Positions 17,153-27,181 are shown, counted from the stretch's first letter. The stretch is 64,000 nt of DNA from UBA7239 sp964509075 (GCA_964509075.1 CAZDWC010000001.1:186001-250000), one strand, 5' to 3'. A program made the numbers and translations. Notes: a model not told the origin generated them from the sequence alone.

Positions 17153-18831
17153 CAAAATCGTTTGCTGCTCGTCTGGTAGCGGTTATCCGCAGATTGATGC
17201 CGTCGGGCGATGCGCGGCCGCTCTATCCTGTTGCCGGCATTGCCCTTCTCTTCCTGCTGCAGGCCCTGGTATTCCGGTCGGTCAATGTGGAGATGGATGT
17301 TGCGCGAATACTCGGCAAATCCTTTCTGGCTACATGTATTTACGGCGCGATGTATGTTGTTGTGTTCTCTGTGTCGCCCTGGCGGTTGTCACTGTTCTGG
17401 TTGGGCTTGCCAACGCTGATTTTTGCGATGGGTTGGCTGCGCATTGGTTGGGCGCTGCCACTTTGCGCACTCTGGGGTTATGCACTGTTGCGTGCAGCAC
17501 AGCTGGATAATGCCTGTGTGCAGAGGTCGCCGCGAGGCGTTGCGTGGGGGGCTTTGTTGATCCTGTGTTGGGTCTGTTTGTCGGGCGCCGGAGGTTATGG
17601 TTTCCAGACGCCGGATTACGTTATGCACAACGGGCGTTTGCTTGATCTGGTGCGCCATGCGTGGCCCGTTCGCTATGACGACTCACGGTTGTTGGTGATG
17701 TATTCCGGCTATTACCTGCCTTCAGCACTGCTGGGCAAGTGGCTGGGCGAGCAAGCAGCATTCGAGAGCATTCACTACTGGACACTGCTGGGGTGTTGGC
17801 TGGCTTACCGCTGGTTGCTGGAATTTTCCCGCGCAATAACGCCAGTACTGGTTGCTGCTGTGCTGGTGTTATTCGGTGGATGGGATGTGGTCGGCGTACT
17901 GTGGGGGCTGTACAACTACACGCGTGAGATCGCAGTGGCTTTCGATCCGCTTGAATATCTGGCATTGATGTGTGTTGCAGGTCTTCCCGACTGGCTGGAT
18001 TTCTGGCCGGCAACCATTATGCGTAACCAATATTATTTTGGGAATTATGTGTCGCTGACAGCGTCATTGGTCTGGGCGCCTCATCAGTCCATTGCGGGAT
18101 GGATTGGCATGGCATTACTGGTGAAAATCTGGCGGCAGCGGTGGTTGGGTGTGGTTGGGTTTGTCTATGCGCTGCTGGCCTTGTGGTCGCCGATGGCGCT
18201 GTTGGGCTTGTTGTTGTTTCCCTTGTTTATGGTTATGCAGTACCGGGCGCAGGCAGTGAGACAGCTGTTTTCATTCATCAATGTTGCTTGCGGTGGCATG
18301 TTGATATTGGTGCTGGGAACTTACTATGCAAGCGCGTCGGCATTGACGAATCCGGTGGCCTGGTTTTTCCCGTCCTCGGGTTTGGCTGGTGTGGGGCCGC
18401 TACTGAAATTTTACTTGTTGTCGTGGGGAATTCACGCGGCTTTGCTGTGGTTTTTTGTGCGAAAACAGGGGGCGGAAAGTCGTTGGTATTTTGCTGCGCT
18501 GTGCGTGACATTCTTGCTGTTGCCCTTGTTTCAGTATGGGAGCTACAACGATCTGATGGTGCGTTGCGCAGCGCCATTGATGTTTGGTCTTGCTGTTGTT
18601 TTTCTGTATACGATTAGTGATTTGCGGAGGCGGCAGCGAAGATCGGCTGTTGTGCTTTTGGTTGTATGCTTGTTGCCGGGCAGTATTTCCGGTTTTTTGC
18701 ATTTGCTCAATTCCATACACTCTTTTGTCGAACATGTGCCTGCACAAAGCGTGATCGATTATGGTGGTGGCTGGCAGTTTCTTGGGCAACAGGATTCCTG
18801 GTATGTGCGGTGGTTTTCTGCTCCCCGTTAA
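17149..18831 (+). CDS. Large multi-pass membrane protein coupled to ampG, possibly GT-C type
   Basis: I do not recognise a named family. The 560-residue protein has about twelve hydrophobic segments. The first large non-membrane loop, about residues 150-190, contains TPDYVMHNGRLLDLVRHAW, where an Asp and a His lie in a setting like that of GT-C glycosyltransferases. A second loop holds IMRNQYYFGNYVS and WAPHQS. The C-terminus ends in a short hydrophilic segment after YGGGWQFLGQQ. The ATG overlaps the ampG stop. It converges on a family 39-like glycosyltransferase gene with 38 bases between. A role in envelope glycan assembly is inference from topology and context. Confidence 0.7.
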   Translation: MTKSFAARLVAVIRRLMPSGDARPLYPVAGIALLFLLQALVFRSVNVEMDVARILGKSFLATCIYGAMYVVVFSVSPWRLSLFWLGLPTLIFAMGWLRIGWALPLCALWGYALLRAAQLDNACVQRSPRGVAWGALLILCWVCLSGAGGYGFQTPDYVMHNGRLLDLVRHAWPVRYDDSRLLVMYSGYYLPSALLGKWLGEQAAFESIHYWTLLGCWLAYRWLLEFSRAITPVLVAAVLVLFGGWDVVGVLWGLYNYTREIAVAFDPLEYLALMCVAGLPDWLDFWPATIMRNQYYFGNYVSLTASLVWAPHQSIAGWIGMALLVKIWRQRWLGVVGFVYALLALWSPMALLGLLLFPLFMVMQYRAQAVRQLFSFINVACGGMLILVLGTYYASASALTNPVAWFFPSSGLAGVGPLLKFYLLSWGIHAALLWFFVRKQGAESRWYFAALCVTFLLLPLFQYGSYNDLMVRCAAPLMFGLAVVFLYTISDLRRRQRRSAVVLLVVCLLPGSISGFLHLLNSIHSFVEHVPAQSVIDYGGGWQFLGQQDSWYVRWFSAPR

Positions 18832-18869
18832 TACTGCTCATGTGTCAAGGTATGAGATGAGGTGATGTG

Positions 18870-20498
18870 TCAGTCATCTGCCATTGATTTCACAGTGCTT
18901 TTCAGTGGGCAGTCATGCAGTTCGGAAATCGGCGGTCTGTCTGGTTTTGCGGGCCGCACGCTGAATTTGGCTGCATTTGTCTTGTTCAGGTGGGAGTAAC
19001 AGCGTATTTCAAAGCGCTCTTCCAGCAAGCGCAACATCGGGGATGGTTCTTTGCCGCCCACTTCGAGAAAATAAAAGCGTTCAATCCCCTGTTGCTTCAG
19101 CATCGCCTCCATTACCGGTATTTGTATTTCTTGTGTCAGGTACAAGTCGGCATGTTCCTTGAGGCCAGTTTGCTTCAGGTAGTGGTCAAAAAATTCCTGA
19201 TTGGTGATAACAAACCGCTTGCTGTCCATGGTCATGAAACGCAGGTCATGCACAACCAGATCCACTGCGCCGCGATAATCTTCCTTCAAATAATTGTCGT
19301 GCAGGCGATGCTCGATGTTGGCGCGAATATCCAGCGTAAAAATCAGCAGCAACCACGCAATCAGGCCTGCTGAACGCAACTTTCTGTCCTGCACCTGGCG
19401 AATCAGCAGTGCAGGAAGGCAGGCAGACATCACGGCCAGCATGGGGATGGCGTAGGTGAAGTGGCGCAGGGTATAGACAGACTGGCTCCACTGCGATTTG
19501 AGATAAAACACCGCCAAGGGAAACAGCGAGAGCCAGAGCAGGCAGGCAAATGCTCTGTGCTTGTAGGTTTTGTAGGTTACCGTGATGCCTAACTTGTCAT
19601 GATCAAACAGGCGCCGGACGCGTAATACCAGCACGGCCGCAATGCAGGCCAGGGAAAGGTACAGGCGCGGGCTGTCAGGGCCGAGCAGAAAGCGAAACGT
19701 ATCGCTCAGACGCTGGGCGTCAGGTACTGGTGTTGACCATGATGGCGGAGCGTCAACCATATGCTGGTACATCACCGGCAACCAAGGGGAGTACAGCAAC
19801 AATGGCACGCTCAGTATTTTGAGGTCGGTGACTAGTTTGTTGTGATCGCGCCCATCGCGCACCCAGAACAGTAACCACAGGATCACAATGCCGCCATAAA
19901 AGACGAAGCCGACGTAGTGAAAGTACATCAACAGGGTGGAGGTGGCCAAGAAGGCGTGCAGGCTGAAACGTCGAGGGGCGCGTGCAACAAACAGCTCGAT
20001 GAAATAATTGGCGCTTGCCGGAGCCAGCAACATAAGGAAGGCATAGGCGCGCGCTTCCTGACTATAGTAGATGCCCTGAAAAGATCCTCCGACAATTGCT
20101 GCGGCAATGATGCCGACAATCAGTGAAAAGTGTCGCCTTCCGAGTTCGAATGCAAAAGCCACGGCGCCAATGCCGGCGAGTGCTGACGGCAGGCGGATGG
20201 CAATATCACTGCTGCCAAAAAGTTGCATCCACCAGTAAAGGAATGTCTGGTAACCCGGCGGGTGTGAGTCGTGGATGATCAGGTTCTGGATCATCGCCCA
20301 CCAGCTGCCCTGGGAGCAGGCAATCACGCCCCACAATTCATCGGACCACAAGCTGTGCTGAGTCAGGCCGTAGAAGCGCCGCGCAGCAGTGGCCAGCAGC
20401 AGTGTGGTCACGAACGCATAAGTGCTGCGCAAGGGCAGGTCGCGAAACAGGCGCCCGCCTGACAAGAGTCGAATTTCCTTTTGTGATTGCGAATACAT
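18870..20498 (-). CDS. Family 39-like membrane glycosyltransferase (ArnT/PMT type)
   Basis: This GT-C membrane enzyme is likely to transfer a sugar from a polyprenyl-phosphate donor at the outer face of the inner membrane. The 542-residue chain has ten or more hydrophobic segments. Family marks are the first-loop acidic motif SLWSDELWG, IHDSHPPGYQT and YYSQEARAY. The soluble C-terminal part (about 430-542) contains VITNQEFFDHYL. I prefer the ATG at 20498; a GTG at 20534 would add twelve residues. It is the first gene downstream of parC on the same strand but has no obvious functional link to it. Donor and acceptor are unknown. Confidence 0.82.
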   Translation of the reverse strand: MYSQSQKEIRLLSGGRLFRDLPLRSTYAFVTTLLLATAARRFYGLTQHSLWSDELWGVIACSQGSWWAMIQNLIIHDSHPPGYQTFLYWWMQLFGSSDIAIRLPSALAGIGAVAFAFELGRRHFSLIVGIIAAAIVGGSFQGIYYSQEARAYAFLMLLAPASANYFIELFVARAPRRFSLHAFLATSTLLMYFHYVGFVFYGGIVILWLLFWVRDGRDHNKLVTDLKILSVPLLLYSPWLPVMYQHMVDAPPSWSTPVPDAQRLSDTFRFLLGPDSPRLYLSLACIAAVLVLRVRRLFDHDKLGITVTYKTYKHRAFACLLWLSLFPLAVFYLKSQWSQSVYTLRHFTYAIPMLAVMSACLPALLIRQVQDRKLRSAGLIAWLLLIFTLDIRANIEHRLHDNYLKEDYRGAVDLVVHDLRFMTMDSKRFVITNQEFFDHYLKQTGLKEHADLYLTQEIQIPVMEAMLKQQGIERFYFLEVGGKEPSPMLRLLEERFEIRCYSHLNKTNAAKFSVRPAKPDRPPISELHDCPLKSTVKSMADD

Positions 20499-20598
20499 CG
20501 CGCAATTCCGCTTCAAAACCGTGACGAGTGTCACCTTTTGATGGGGCTATGCACAATGGGGCTTACCACTAAGCGTAACGATGGGCAGACGAACGGCG

Positions 20599-22845
20599 TC
20601 AGCGATCAGTAATGTCTATCCTGTCCACATTCTGGAAGCCGCGCGGCAGCTTGTTGCCGCGACGGCCGCGTTCACCGCGGTATTCGTCAAAATCATTGCC
20701 TTTGAGGACAGTGTGGCGTTTGCCGGCGTAGACTGTCAGTTGCTGGCCGCTGCTCACCACGCCGACGAATTGCAGGAATTCCTCGCGTGTTTGCAGGCGT
20801 GCCGACGGAATATTCATGATCTTGTTGCCCTTGCCTTTGGCAAGCTCGGGCAGTTCGGCCAACGGGAATACCAGCAGGCGACCCTCGTTGCTGATGGCAA
20901 TCAGCAAGTCGGTATTGATGTCGCGCACACGCACCGGTGGCAGCACGTTGGCTTTTTCCGGTACCGACAACAAGGTCTTGCCGCTGCGGTTCTTGCTTTG
21001 CAGATCGGCGAATTTGGCGACGAAACCGTAGCCGGCATCGGTGGCCAGCAATACGCGTTCGTCGTCATTGCCCATCAGCATGGCGATAAACGTCGCTGTC
21101 GGTGGTGGTGCCAGTTTGCCGGTCAGCGGCTCGCCCTGTCCGCGCGCGGAAGGCAGCGTATGCGCGGCCAGTGAATAGCTGCGGCCGGTGGAATCGAGCA
21201 ACAGCACCGATTGATTGCTGCGCCCGCGTTCGGCCTGCATGAAACCGTCGCCGGATTTGTAGCTCAAGGTGGTTGGGTCGATATCGTGGCCTTTGGCGGC
21301 GCGTATCCAGCCTTTTTCCGATAGTACTACGGTGACAGGGTCCACGCTCAGCAATTCGGCTTCGGAAAACGCCTGCGCTTCCGCGCGTGCCACCAGTGGC
21401 GAACGGCGTGCGTCGCCGTGTTTCAGCGCCACTTCCTGCAATTCTTTCTTCACCAGATTTTTCAGTTTGCGCGGTGATTCGAGCAAGGCCTGCAATTCTG
21501 CGCGCTCCTTGGCGAGTTCGTCCTGCTCGCCGCGAATTTTCATTTCTTCCAGTCGCGCCAACTGGCGCAGTTTGGTGTCGAGAATGTAGTCTGTCTGCGC
21601 TTCACTCAAGCCGAAGCGCGCCATCAGTACCGCTTTCGGTTCATCTTCCGTGCGGATGATGTGAATGACCTCGTCGAGATTGAGGAACGCAACGAGCAAG
21701 CCTTCCAACAGGTGCAGGCGCTGTTCAACTTTATCCAGACGGTGTTGCAGGCGTCGTGTGACGGTGGTCTGGCGGAAAGACAGCCATTCGGCCAGCATCT
21801 GGTACAAGGTCTTGACCGACGGCTTGCCGTCGAGACCGATCACATTCATGTTGATGCGATAGTTCTTTTCCAGATCGGTGGTGGCAAACAGGTGGTTCAT
21901 CAGTGCATCGACATCGATGCGGTTGGAGCGAGGCACGATCACCAGCCGTGTCGGATTCTCGTGGTCGGATTCGTCGCGCAAATCTTCCACCATTGGCAGC
22001 TTTTTCGCCTGCATCTGCTGGGCGATCTGCTCCATGATCTTGTTGCCGGAAACCTGGTGCGGTAGTGCCGTAATGACAATGTCACCATCTTCCTTTTTCC
22101 ACACCGCGCGCATTTTCAGCGAGCCGCGCCCGCTGGCATACATGGCGAGAATATCGGTGCGCGGCGTAATGATTTCGGCTTCGGTGGGGAAATCCGGTGC
22201 CAGGATGTGTTCGCACAATTCGGCGACGCTGGCGCCCGGATTTTCCAGCAGGTGTATGCAGGCGTTGACGACTTCGCGCAAGTTGTGCGGCGGAATATCG
22301 GTGGCCATGCCCACGGCAATGCCGGTGGTGCCATTCAACAATAGCGCGGGTACGCGTGCCGGCAATACAGTAGGCTCTTCCAGTGTGCCGTCAAAGTTGG
22401 GTGACCAGTCGACGGTGCCCTGTTCCAGTTCAGACAGTAACAGGTCGGCAAACTGGGTCAGTTTCGATTCGGTGTAACGCATCGCCGCGAAGGATTTCGG
22501 GTCGTCGGGCGAGCCCCAGTTACCCTGACCGTCCACCAGCGGGTAGCGGAAAGAGAACGGCTGCGCCATCAGCACCATGGCTTCATAAGCGGCGCTGTCG
22601 CCGTGCGGGTGGAATTTACCGATCACGTCGCCGACGGTGCGCGCCGACTTCTTGTACTTGGCGCCGGCCTTGAGCCCCAGCTCGCTCATGGCGTAAATGA
22701 TGCGACGTTGTACCGGTTTCAGTCCGTCGCCGATATGTGGCAGTGCGCGGTCGAGGATGACGTACATCGAGTAGTTGAGGTACGCCTGTTCGGTGAACTG
22801 GGCCAGTGAGCGGCTCTCGATATCGCCAAACAACGACTGGTTCAT
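20599..22845 (-). CDS. parC: DNA topoisomerase IV subunit A
   Basis: ParC is the DNA-cleaving subunit of topoisomerase IV, which unlinks daughter chromosomes. The 748-residue length is typical. The active tyrosine is Tyr124 in AMRYTESK. The quinolone-resistance region reads HPHGDSAAYEAM with Ser84 and Glu88, the residues of the quinolone-susceptible form. The C-terminal beta-pinwheel follows from about residue 490. parE, often nearby, is not in the window, and the downstream neighbour is a glycosyltransferase gene. The start ATG at 22845 gives the standard N-terminus, close to the LAQFTEQAYLNYSMY motif. Confidence 0.98.
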   Translation of the reverse strand: MNQSLFGDIESRSLAQFTEQAYLNYSMYVILDRALPHIGDGLKPVQRRIIYAMSELGLKAGAKYKKSARTVGDVIGKFHPHGDSAAYEAMVLMAQPFSFRYPLVDGQGNWGSPDDPKSFAAMRYTESKLTQFADLLLSELEQGTVDWSPNFDGTLEEPTVLPARVPALLLNGTTGIAVGMATDIPPHNLREVVNACIHLLENPGASVAELCEHILAPDFPTEAEIITPRTDILAMYASGRGSLKMRAVWKKEDGDIVITALPHQVSGNKIMEQIAQQMQAKKLPMVEDLRDESDHENPTRLVIVPRSNRIDVDALMNHLFATTDLEKNYRINMNVIGLDGKPSVKTLYQMLAEWLSFRQTTVTRRLQHRLDKVEQRLHLLEGLLVAFLNLDEVIHIIRTEDEPKAVLMARFGLSEAQTDYILDTKLRQLARLEEMKIRGEQDELAKERAELQALLESPRKLKNLVKKELQEVALKHGDARRSPLVARAEAQAFSEAELLSVDPVTVVLSEKGWIRAAKGHDIDPTTLSYKSGDGFMQAERGRSNQSVLLLDSTGRSYSLAAHTLPSARGQGEPLTGKLAPPPTATFIAMLMGNDDERVLLATDAGYGFVAKFADLQSKNRSGKTLLSVPEKANVLPPVRVRDINTDLLIAISNEGRLLVFPLAELPELAKGKGNKIMNIPSARLQTREEFLQFVGVVSSGQQLTVYAGKRHTVLKGNDFDEYRGERGRRGNKLPRGFQNVDRIDITDR

Positions 22846-22945
22846 GCAGCGGGGCTCCAGGGCAATGCAAAAAGGCGGCTAGTGTAGCTTTACGGGGCGG
22901 GTTTGTTTAGTTGTTAGGCAGCTTTTTGCCGGGAGAAGCTTGGTG

Positions 22946-24316
22946 TCAGCCTGCGGTTGGTCGGCGGCTGTCTAGGCGCAACGGCAGGTCATCCTGTGGT
23001 TTGGCAAAGGGAAATGCCTGGATTTTTGCCGGGAAGTAGCCGTCACGCACAAAGCGAAAACGGCATTGCCGGATGAGTTCGCGGAATGTGCAGTTAAACA
23101 AAAGGTCTGCGAAGTGCATACCGATGCATTTGTGAGCACCGCCGCCAAAGGGCGACCACATGAAAGGATGTTTCTTGTGTTCGGCGACAGGTGCAGAGAA
23201 TCGCTCCGGCCAGAACGTTTGCGAGCGCGTCCAGTACTCCGACATCTGCTGGATATAATGCACGGGTGCAGAAATCATGGTGTGTGCTGGAATGCGGATG
23301 CCGTCAATTTCACACTCGCGCACGCTGCGGCGAAAAATATTGGCAACCGGGGGGTGCAGGCGCAGCGTTTCCTGGAAAACGCATTCGAGAAGTGGTGACG
23401 ACGCGGGTGCCAGTGTCGTGCTGCTGTGCTCTTCAGTTTCCTTGCACAGGCGTTCCTGCAGTTGCTCGTCATTAGCCAGGTAGTAACCTGCCATGGTGAT
23501 GGCGCTGGTGGTGGTGTCGTGTGCGGCCAGCATCAGGAAGATCATGTGGTCGGCGATTTCATCGTCGGTGAAATACTCGCCGTTTTCTTTTCGCTCGCGG
23601 CAAAAGTGGCTGAAGATATCCTGATCGTTGCCTGCGCGTTTTTTCGGAACCAGTTTTGCAAAATAGCGTTTAAGGTAGCGGCGTCCGTTCATGCCGCGAC
23701 GGTAGAGCAGACCCGGCCAGTCCTTGCGGATGATGCCCATGGCGCCTTCCATCAAGTCAATGAAGGCCTTGTTGATATTGTCCTGATCGGCATCTGCCGC
23801 ATCGACCTTGCAGAACACCTCAAATGCTATGTTGAGCAGCAGTTTCTTGGTTTCCTGATAGAACAGTATCGTTTCCTGCTGCTGCCAGCGTGCCACGGCT
23901 TGCTGCACAATCCTGTCGATAATGGCGGCATACGTCTGCATGGTGTCCGATTTGAATGCCGATTGCATGATGCGGCGCTGGATGCGATGTTCCTCGAAAT
24001 CAAACATCAACAAGCCGCCGGCGAAGAAATCGCTCATGAAAATGTCCCAGCCTTTTACGACGGAGAAATTGCGCTCGGTATCCAGCAGTAATTGCTGCAG
24101 GTATTGCGGGCCGAGCAGCAACACAGCTTTCTGACCTGTGATGGAAATGCGGCTTACCGGGCCGAATTTCAGATAGTGCTTGTGAAAGGTGCCGATGGGG
24201 TCGGCAAACATGCTGAAGGTTTTGCCGACGAAGGGCAGGCCGTAGCTGCCTGGAATGTGTGCGAGATGCTGGTTGGTGGGGGCTTGCTGGTAGTGGTAAT
24301 CGAATGCGTTTGTCAT
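22946..24316 (-). CDS. Cytochrome P450
   Basis: This haem-thiolate monooxygenase has 456 residues. All fold signatures are present: the oxygen-activating I-helix AAHDTT (264-269), the K-helix ETLR (316-319), and the haem loop FGGGAHKCIG with the ligand Cys397. No membrane anchor or signal is present, so it is soluble and needs separate redox partners. The alanine-histidine in the haem loop, where many P450s have arginine, and the general layout recall the CYP51/CYP26/CYP120 side of the superfamily; the subfamily is not certain. It lies between parC and ubiD on the same strand, 57 bases downstream of ubiD. A rubredoxin reductase gene is far away at 54763. The substrate is unknown. Confidence 0.94.
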   Translation of the reverse strand: MTNAFDYHYQQAPTNQHLAHIPGSYGLPFVGKTFSMFADPIGTFHKHYLKFGPVSRISITGQKAVLLLGPQYLQQLLLDTERNFSVVKGWDIFMSDFFAGGLLMFDFEEHRIQRRIMQSAFKSDTMQTYAAIIDRIVQQAVARWQQQETILFYQETKKLLLNIAFEVFCKVDAADADQDNINKAFIDLMEGAMGIIRKDWPGLLYRRGMNGRRYLKRYFAKLVPKKRAGNDQDIFSHFCRERKENGEYFTDDEIADHMIFLMLAAHDTTTSAITMAGYYLANDEQLQERLCKETEEHSSTTLAPASSPLLECVFQETLRLHPPVANIFRRSVRECEIDGIRIPAHTMISAPVHYIQQMSEYWTRSQTFWPERFSAPVAEHKKHPFMWSPFGGGAHKCIGMHFADLLFNCTFRELIRQCRFRFVRDGYFPAKIQAFPFAKPQDDLPLRLDSRRPTAG

Positions 24317-24373
24317 GATCGGGCCTGCAGGAATGGCGCGATCATAACAAGCGTTTTGCTGAGTGTCCTGTGC

Positions 24374-25840
24374 TCAGCCCAGCCCTAGCTTCTCCCACAG
24401 CGCATCGACGCGTTTTTTAACGTCGTCAGGCATGGCTATCGGTTTGCCCCATTCGCGCGTCGTTTCGCCCGGCCATTTGTGCGTGGCATCCAGACCCATT
24501 TTCGAACCGAGACCGGACACCGGTGAGGCGAAATCGAGATAATCAATCGGTGTGTTGTCGACCAGCACGGTGTCGCGCGTCGGGTCCATGCGCGTGGTGA
24601 TGGCCCAGATCACGTCTTTCCAGTCGCGCGCGTTGATGTCGTCGTCGGTGACAATCACAAACTTGGTGTACATGAACTGGCGCAGGAAACTCCACACGCC
24701 CATCATCACGCGCTTGGCATGACCCGGGTATTGTTTCTTGATGGTGACTACGGCCAGGCGATAGGAACAGCCTTCCGGCGGCAAATAGAAATCGGTGATT
24801 TCCGGAAACTGTTTTTGCAATAACGGCACGAAAACTTCATTGAGTGCAACACCGAGTACGGCAGGTTCATCGGGTGGGCGACCGGTGTAGGTGCTGTGGT
24901 AGATCGGATCCTTGCGATGCGTGATGCGTTCGACGGTGAATGCCGGAAAACGATCCACTTCGTTGTAATAACCGGTGTGATCGCCAAACGGCCCTTCGTC
25001 GGCCATGTCTTCCGGGTGAATCACGCCTTCGAGAATGATTTCTGCACTGGCAGGTACCTGCAAGTCGTTGCCGATACTTTTCACGACTTCCGTTTTTTCG
25101 CCGCGCAATAATCCTGCAAATGCATATTCGGAAAGTGTGTCGGGAACCGGTGTCACGGCGCCGAGAATGGTGGCTGGGTCTGCACCCAGCGCAACCGAAA
25201 CCGGAAAAGGCTTGCCGGGATTGGCCTGCTGCCATTCGCGGAAATCGAGTGCGCCGCCGCGATGCGATAACCAGCGCATGATCAGGCGGTTTTTGCCGAT
25301 CAACTGCATGCGATAGATGCCGAGATTCTGGCGCTCCTTGTGCGGGCCGCGCGTGATCACCAACGGCCAGGTAATCAGTGGGCCGGCATCTTCCGGCCAG
25401 CAGGTTTGTATCGGCAATTGGTAGAGATCGACGGACTCGCCTTCGATAATATTCTGTTGGCAGGGAGCATCGCGCAACACTTTCGGCGCCATGTTCAGCA
25501 CTTGCTTGAGTGTTGGCAGTTGGCTGATCAGGTCGCGAAAACCTTTGGGTGGCTCCGGTTCTTTCAGATAGGCGAGCAGCTTGCCGACATCGCGCAAATC
25601 TTCAACCGATTCACGCCCCATGCCCAGCGCCACACGTTTTTCGGTGCCGAATAAATTGGCCAGCACCGGCATGTTGTGGCCTTTGATGTTTTCAAACAGC
25701 AGTGCAGGGCCGCCGGCACGCAGCACACGGTCGCAGATTTCGGTGATTTCCAGATGCGGGTCGACTTCGGCGCGAATGCGTTTCAGTTCACCGTTTTTTT
25801 CCAGAAATTGTATGAAGTCGCGCAGGTCTTTGTGTTTCAT
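24374..25840 (-). CDS. ubiD: 4-hydroxy-3-polyprenylbenzoate decarboxylase UbiD
   Basis: UbiD removes the carboxyl group of the ring precursor in ubiquinone synthesis, using prenylated FMN supplied by UbiX. The 488-residue product matches the family throughout, including HLEITEICDRVLRAGGPALL, the cofactor-binding region NLGIYRMQLIG and the acidic segment EGPFGDHTGYY. I start at the ATG at 25840, which gives MKHKDLRDF as in related proteins; an in-frame ATG at 25870 is also possible. ubiX is not in the window. The gene lies directly downstream of rho, as in Pseudomonas, with a strong terminator between them. Confidence 0.96.
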   Translation of the reverse strand: MKHKDLRDFIQFLEKNGELKRIRAEVDPHLEITEICDRVLRAGGPALLFENIKGHNMPVLANLFGTEKRVALGMGRESVEDLRDVGKLLAYLKEPEPPKGFRDLISQLPTLKQVLNMAPKVLRDAPCQQNIIEGESVDLYQLPIQTCWPEDAGPLITWPLVITRGPHKERQNLGIYRMQLIGKNRLIMRWLSHRGGALDFREWQQANPGKPFPVSVALGADPATILGAVTPVPDTLSEYAFAGLLRGEKTEVVKSIGNDLQVPASAEIILEGVIHPEDMADEGPFGDHTGYYNEVDRFPAFTVERITHRKDPIYHSTYTGRPPDEPAVLGVALNEVFVPLLQKQFPEITDFYLPPEGCSYRLAVVTIKKQYPGHAKRVMMGVWSFLRQFMYTKFVIVTDDDINARDWKDVIWAITTRMDPTRDTVLVDNTPIDYLDFASPVSGLGSKMGLDATHKWPGETTREWGKPIAMPDDVKKRVDALWEKLGLG

Positions 25841-25878
25841 GTCGGGACCAAATGGTTGAGCGATGTTCATGCCTTAAC

Positions 25879-25904
25879 AAAAAGGCGCTGGTGAGCGCCT
25901 TTTT
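25879..25904 (-). terminator. Rho-independent terminator between rho and ubiD
   Basis: The stem AAAAAGGCGCT pairs with AGCGCCTTTTT around a four-base loop. It is symmetric and so could work in both directions. Placed 18 bases after the rho stop codon, it ends the rho transcript and leaves ubiD needing readthrough or its own promoter. Confidence 0.9.
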
Positions 25905-25921
25905 GTCGTCGGGTCGATATT

Positions 25922-27181
25922 TTATTTTCGTTTCATTGAGCCAAAGAATTCTTCGTTGGTCTTGAAGTCTTTTAACTTGTCGACCAGGAATTCGGTAGCG
26001 GCGGTGTCTTCCATGTCGTGCAGCAGTTTGCGCAGGATCCACGCTTTCTGCATTTCATCTTCACCCATCAGCAACTCTTCGCGGCGTGTGCCGGAGCGGC
26101 GGATATTGATGGCGGGGTACACGCGCTTCTCGGCGATCTTGCGGTCGAGATGCAGTTCCATGTTGCCGGTGCCCTTGAATTCTTCGTAGATGACTTCGTC
26201 CATTTTCGAGCCGGTATCGACCAAGGAGGTGGCGATGATGGTAAGGCTGCCACCGTGTTCGATATTGCGCGCAGCGCCAAAAAAGCGTTTTGGACGCTCC
26301 AGTGCATGCGCGTCGACACCGCCGGTCAACACTTTGCCGGATGATGGCACAGTGGTGTTGTAGGCGCGGGCGAGGCGGGTGATGGAGTCGAGCAGGATCA
26401 CCACGTCCTGTTTGTGTTCAACCAGGCGCTTGGCGCGCTCGATCACCATTTCGGCGACTTGCACGTGACGCGTCGGTGGTTCGTCAAACGTGGATGCCAC
26501 CACTTCGCCGCGCACGGAGCGCTGCATTTCAGTGACTTCTTCCGGGCGCTCGTCGATCAGCAGGACAATCAAATGGCATTCGGGATTGTTGCGGGCAATC
26601 GCCTGGGCAATGTTCTGGATGATGATGGTTTTACCAGCTTTTGGTGGTGCGACGATCAAGCCGCGCTGGCCTTTGCCGATGGGAGCAATCAGGTCGATGA
26701 CGCGGCCTGGCAAATCTTCACGCGAGCCAGTGCCGGATTCCAGTTTCAGGCGCTGATTCGGGAACAGTGGCGTCAGGTTTTCAAACAGGATCTTGTTCTT
26801 GGTGCCTTCCGGGCGATCACCGTTGATGGTGTCGACCTTGAGCAGCGCGAAGTAACGCTCGCCTTCTTTCGGTGGGCGAATCTTGCCGATGACTTCGTCA
26901 CCGGTGCGCAAGTTGAAGCGGCGCACCTGGCTGGGTGAGACATAGATGTCGTCGGGGCCGGCGAGGTAGGAGGAGTCGGAAGAGCGCAGGAAGCCGAAGC
27001 CGTCCTGCAGGATTTCCAGTACGCCTTCGCCGCTGATGTCTTCGCCGCTTTTGGCGTGGCGCTTGAGGATGGTGAAAATCACATCCTGCTTGCGGTTGCG
27101 GGCCATGTTTTCCAGGCCCATGTTCTCTGCGATTTGCAGTAATTCTTCGATCGGTTTGGTTTTTAGATCGGTCAGATTCAT
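25922..27181 (-). CDS. rho: Transcription termination factor Rho
   Basis: Rho is the hexameric RNA-dependent ATPase that ends transcription at unstructured C-rich sites. The 419-residue protein has the N-terminal RNA-binding domain, including GFGFLRSSDSSYLAGPDDIY, the Walker A segment PPKAGKT, and the secondary RNA-site segments (SITRLARAYN and GGVDAHAL). Length and order match the E. coli protein without the acidic insertions of actinobacterial Rho. trxA lies upstream on the same strand, 229 bases away, with a structured leader between them. Confidence 0.99.
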   Translation of the reverse strand: MNLTDLKTKPIEELLQIAENMGLENMARNRKQDVIFTILKRHAKSGEDISGEGVLEILQDGFGFLRSSDSSYLAGPDDIYVSPSQVRRFNLRTGDEVIGKIRPPKEGERYFALLKVDTINGDRPEGTKNKILFENLTPLFPNQRLKLESGTGSREDLPGRVIDLIAPIGKGQRGLIVAPPKAGKTIIIQNIAQAIARNNPECHLIVLLIDERPEEVTEMQRSVRGEVVASTFDEPPTRHVQVAEMVIERAKRLVEHKQDVVILLDSITRLARAYNTTVPSSGKVLTGGVDAHALERPKRFFGAARNIEHGGSLTIIATSLVDTGSKMDEVIYEEFKGTGNMELHLDRKIAEKRVYPAINIRRSGTRREELLMGEDEMQKAWILRKLLHDMEDTAATEFLVDKLKDFKTNEEFFGSMKRK

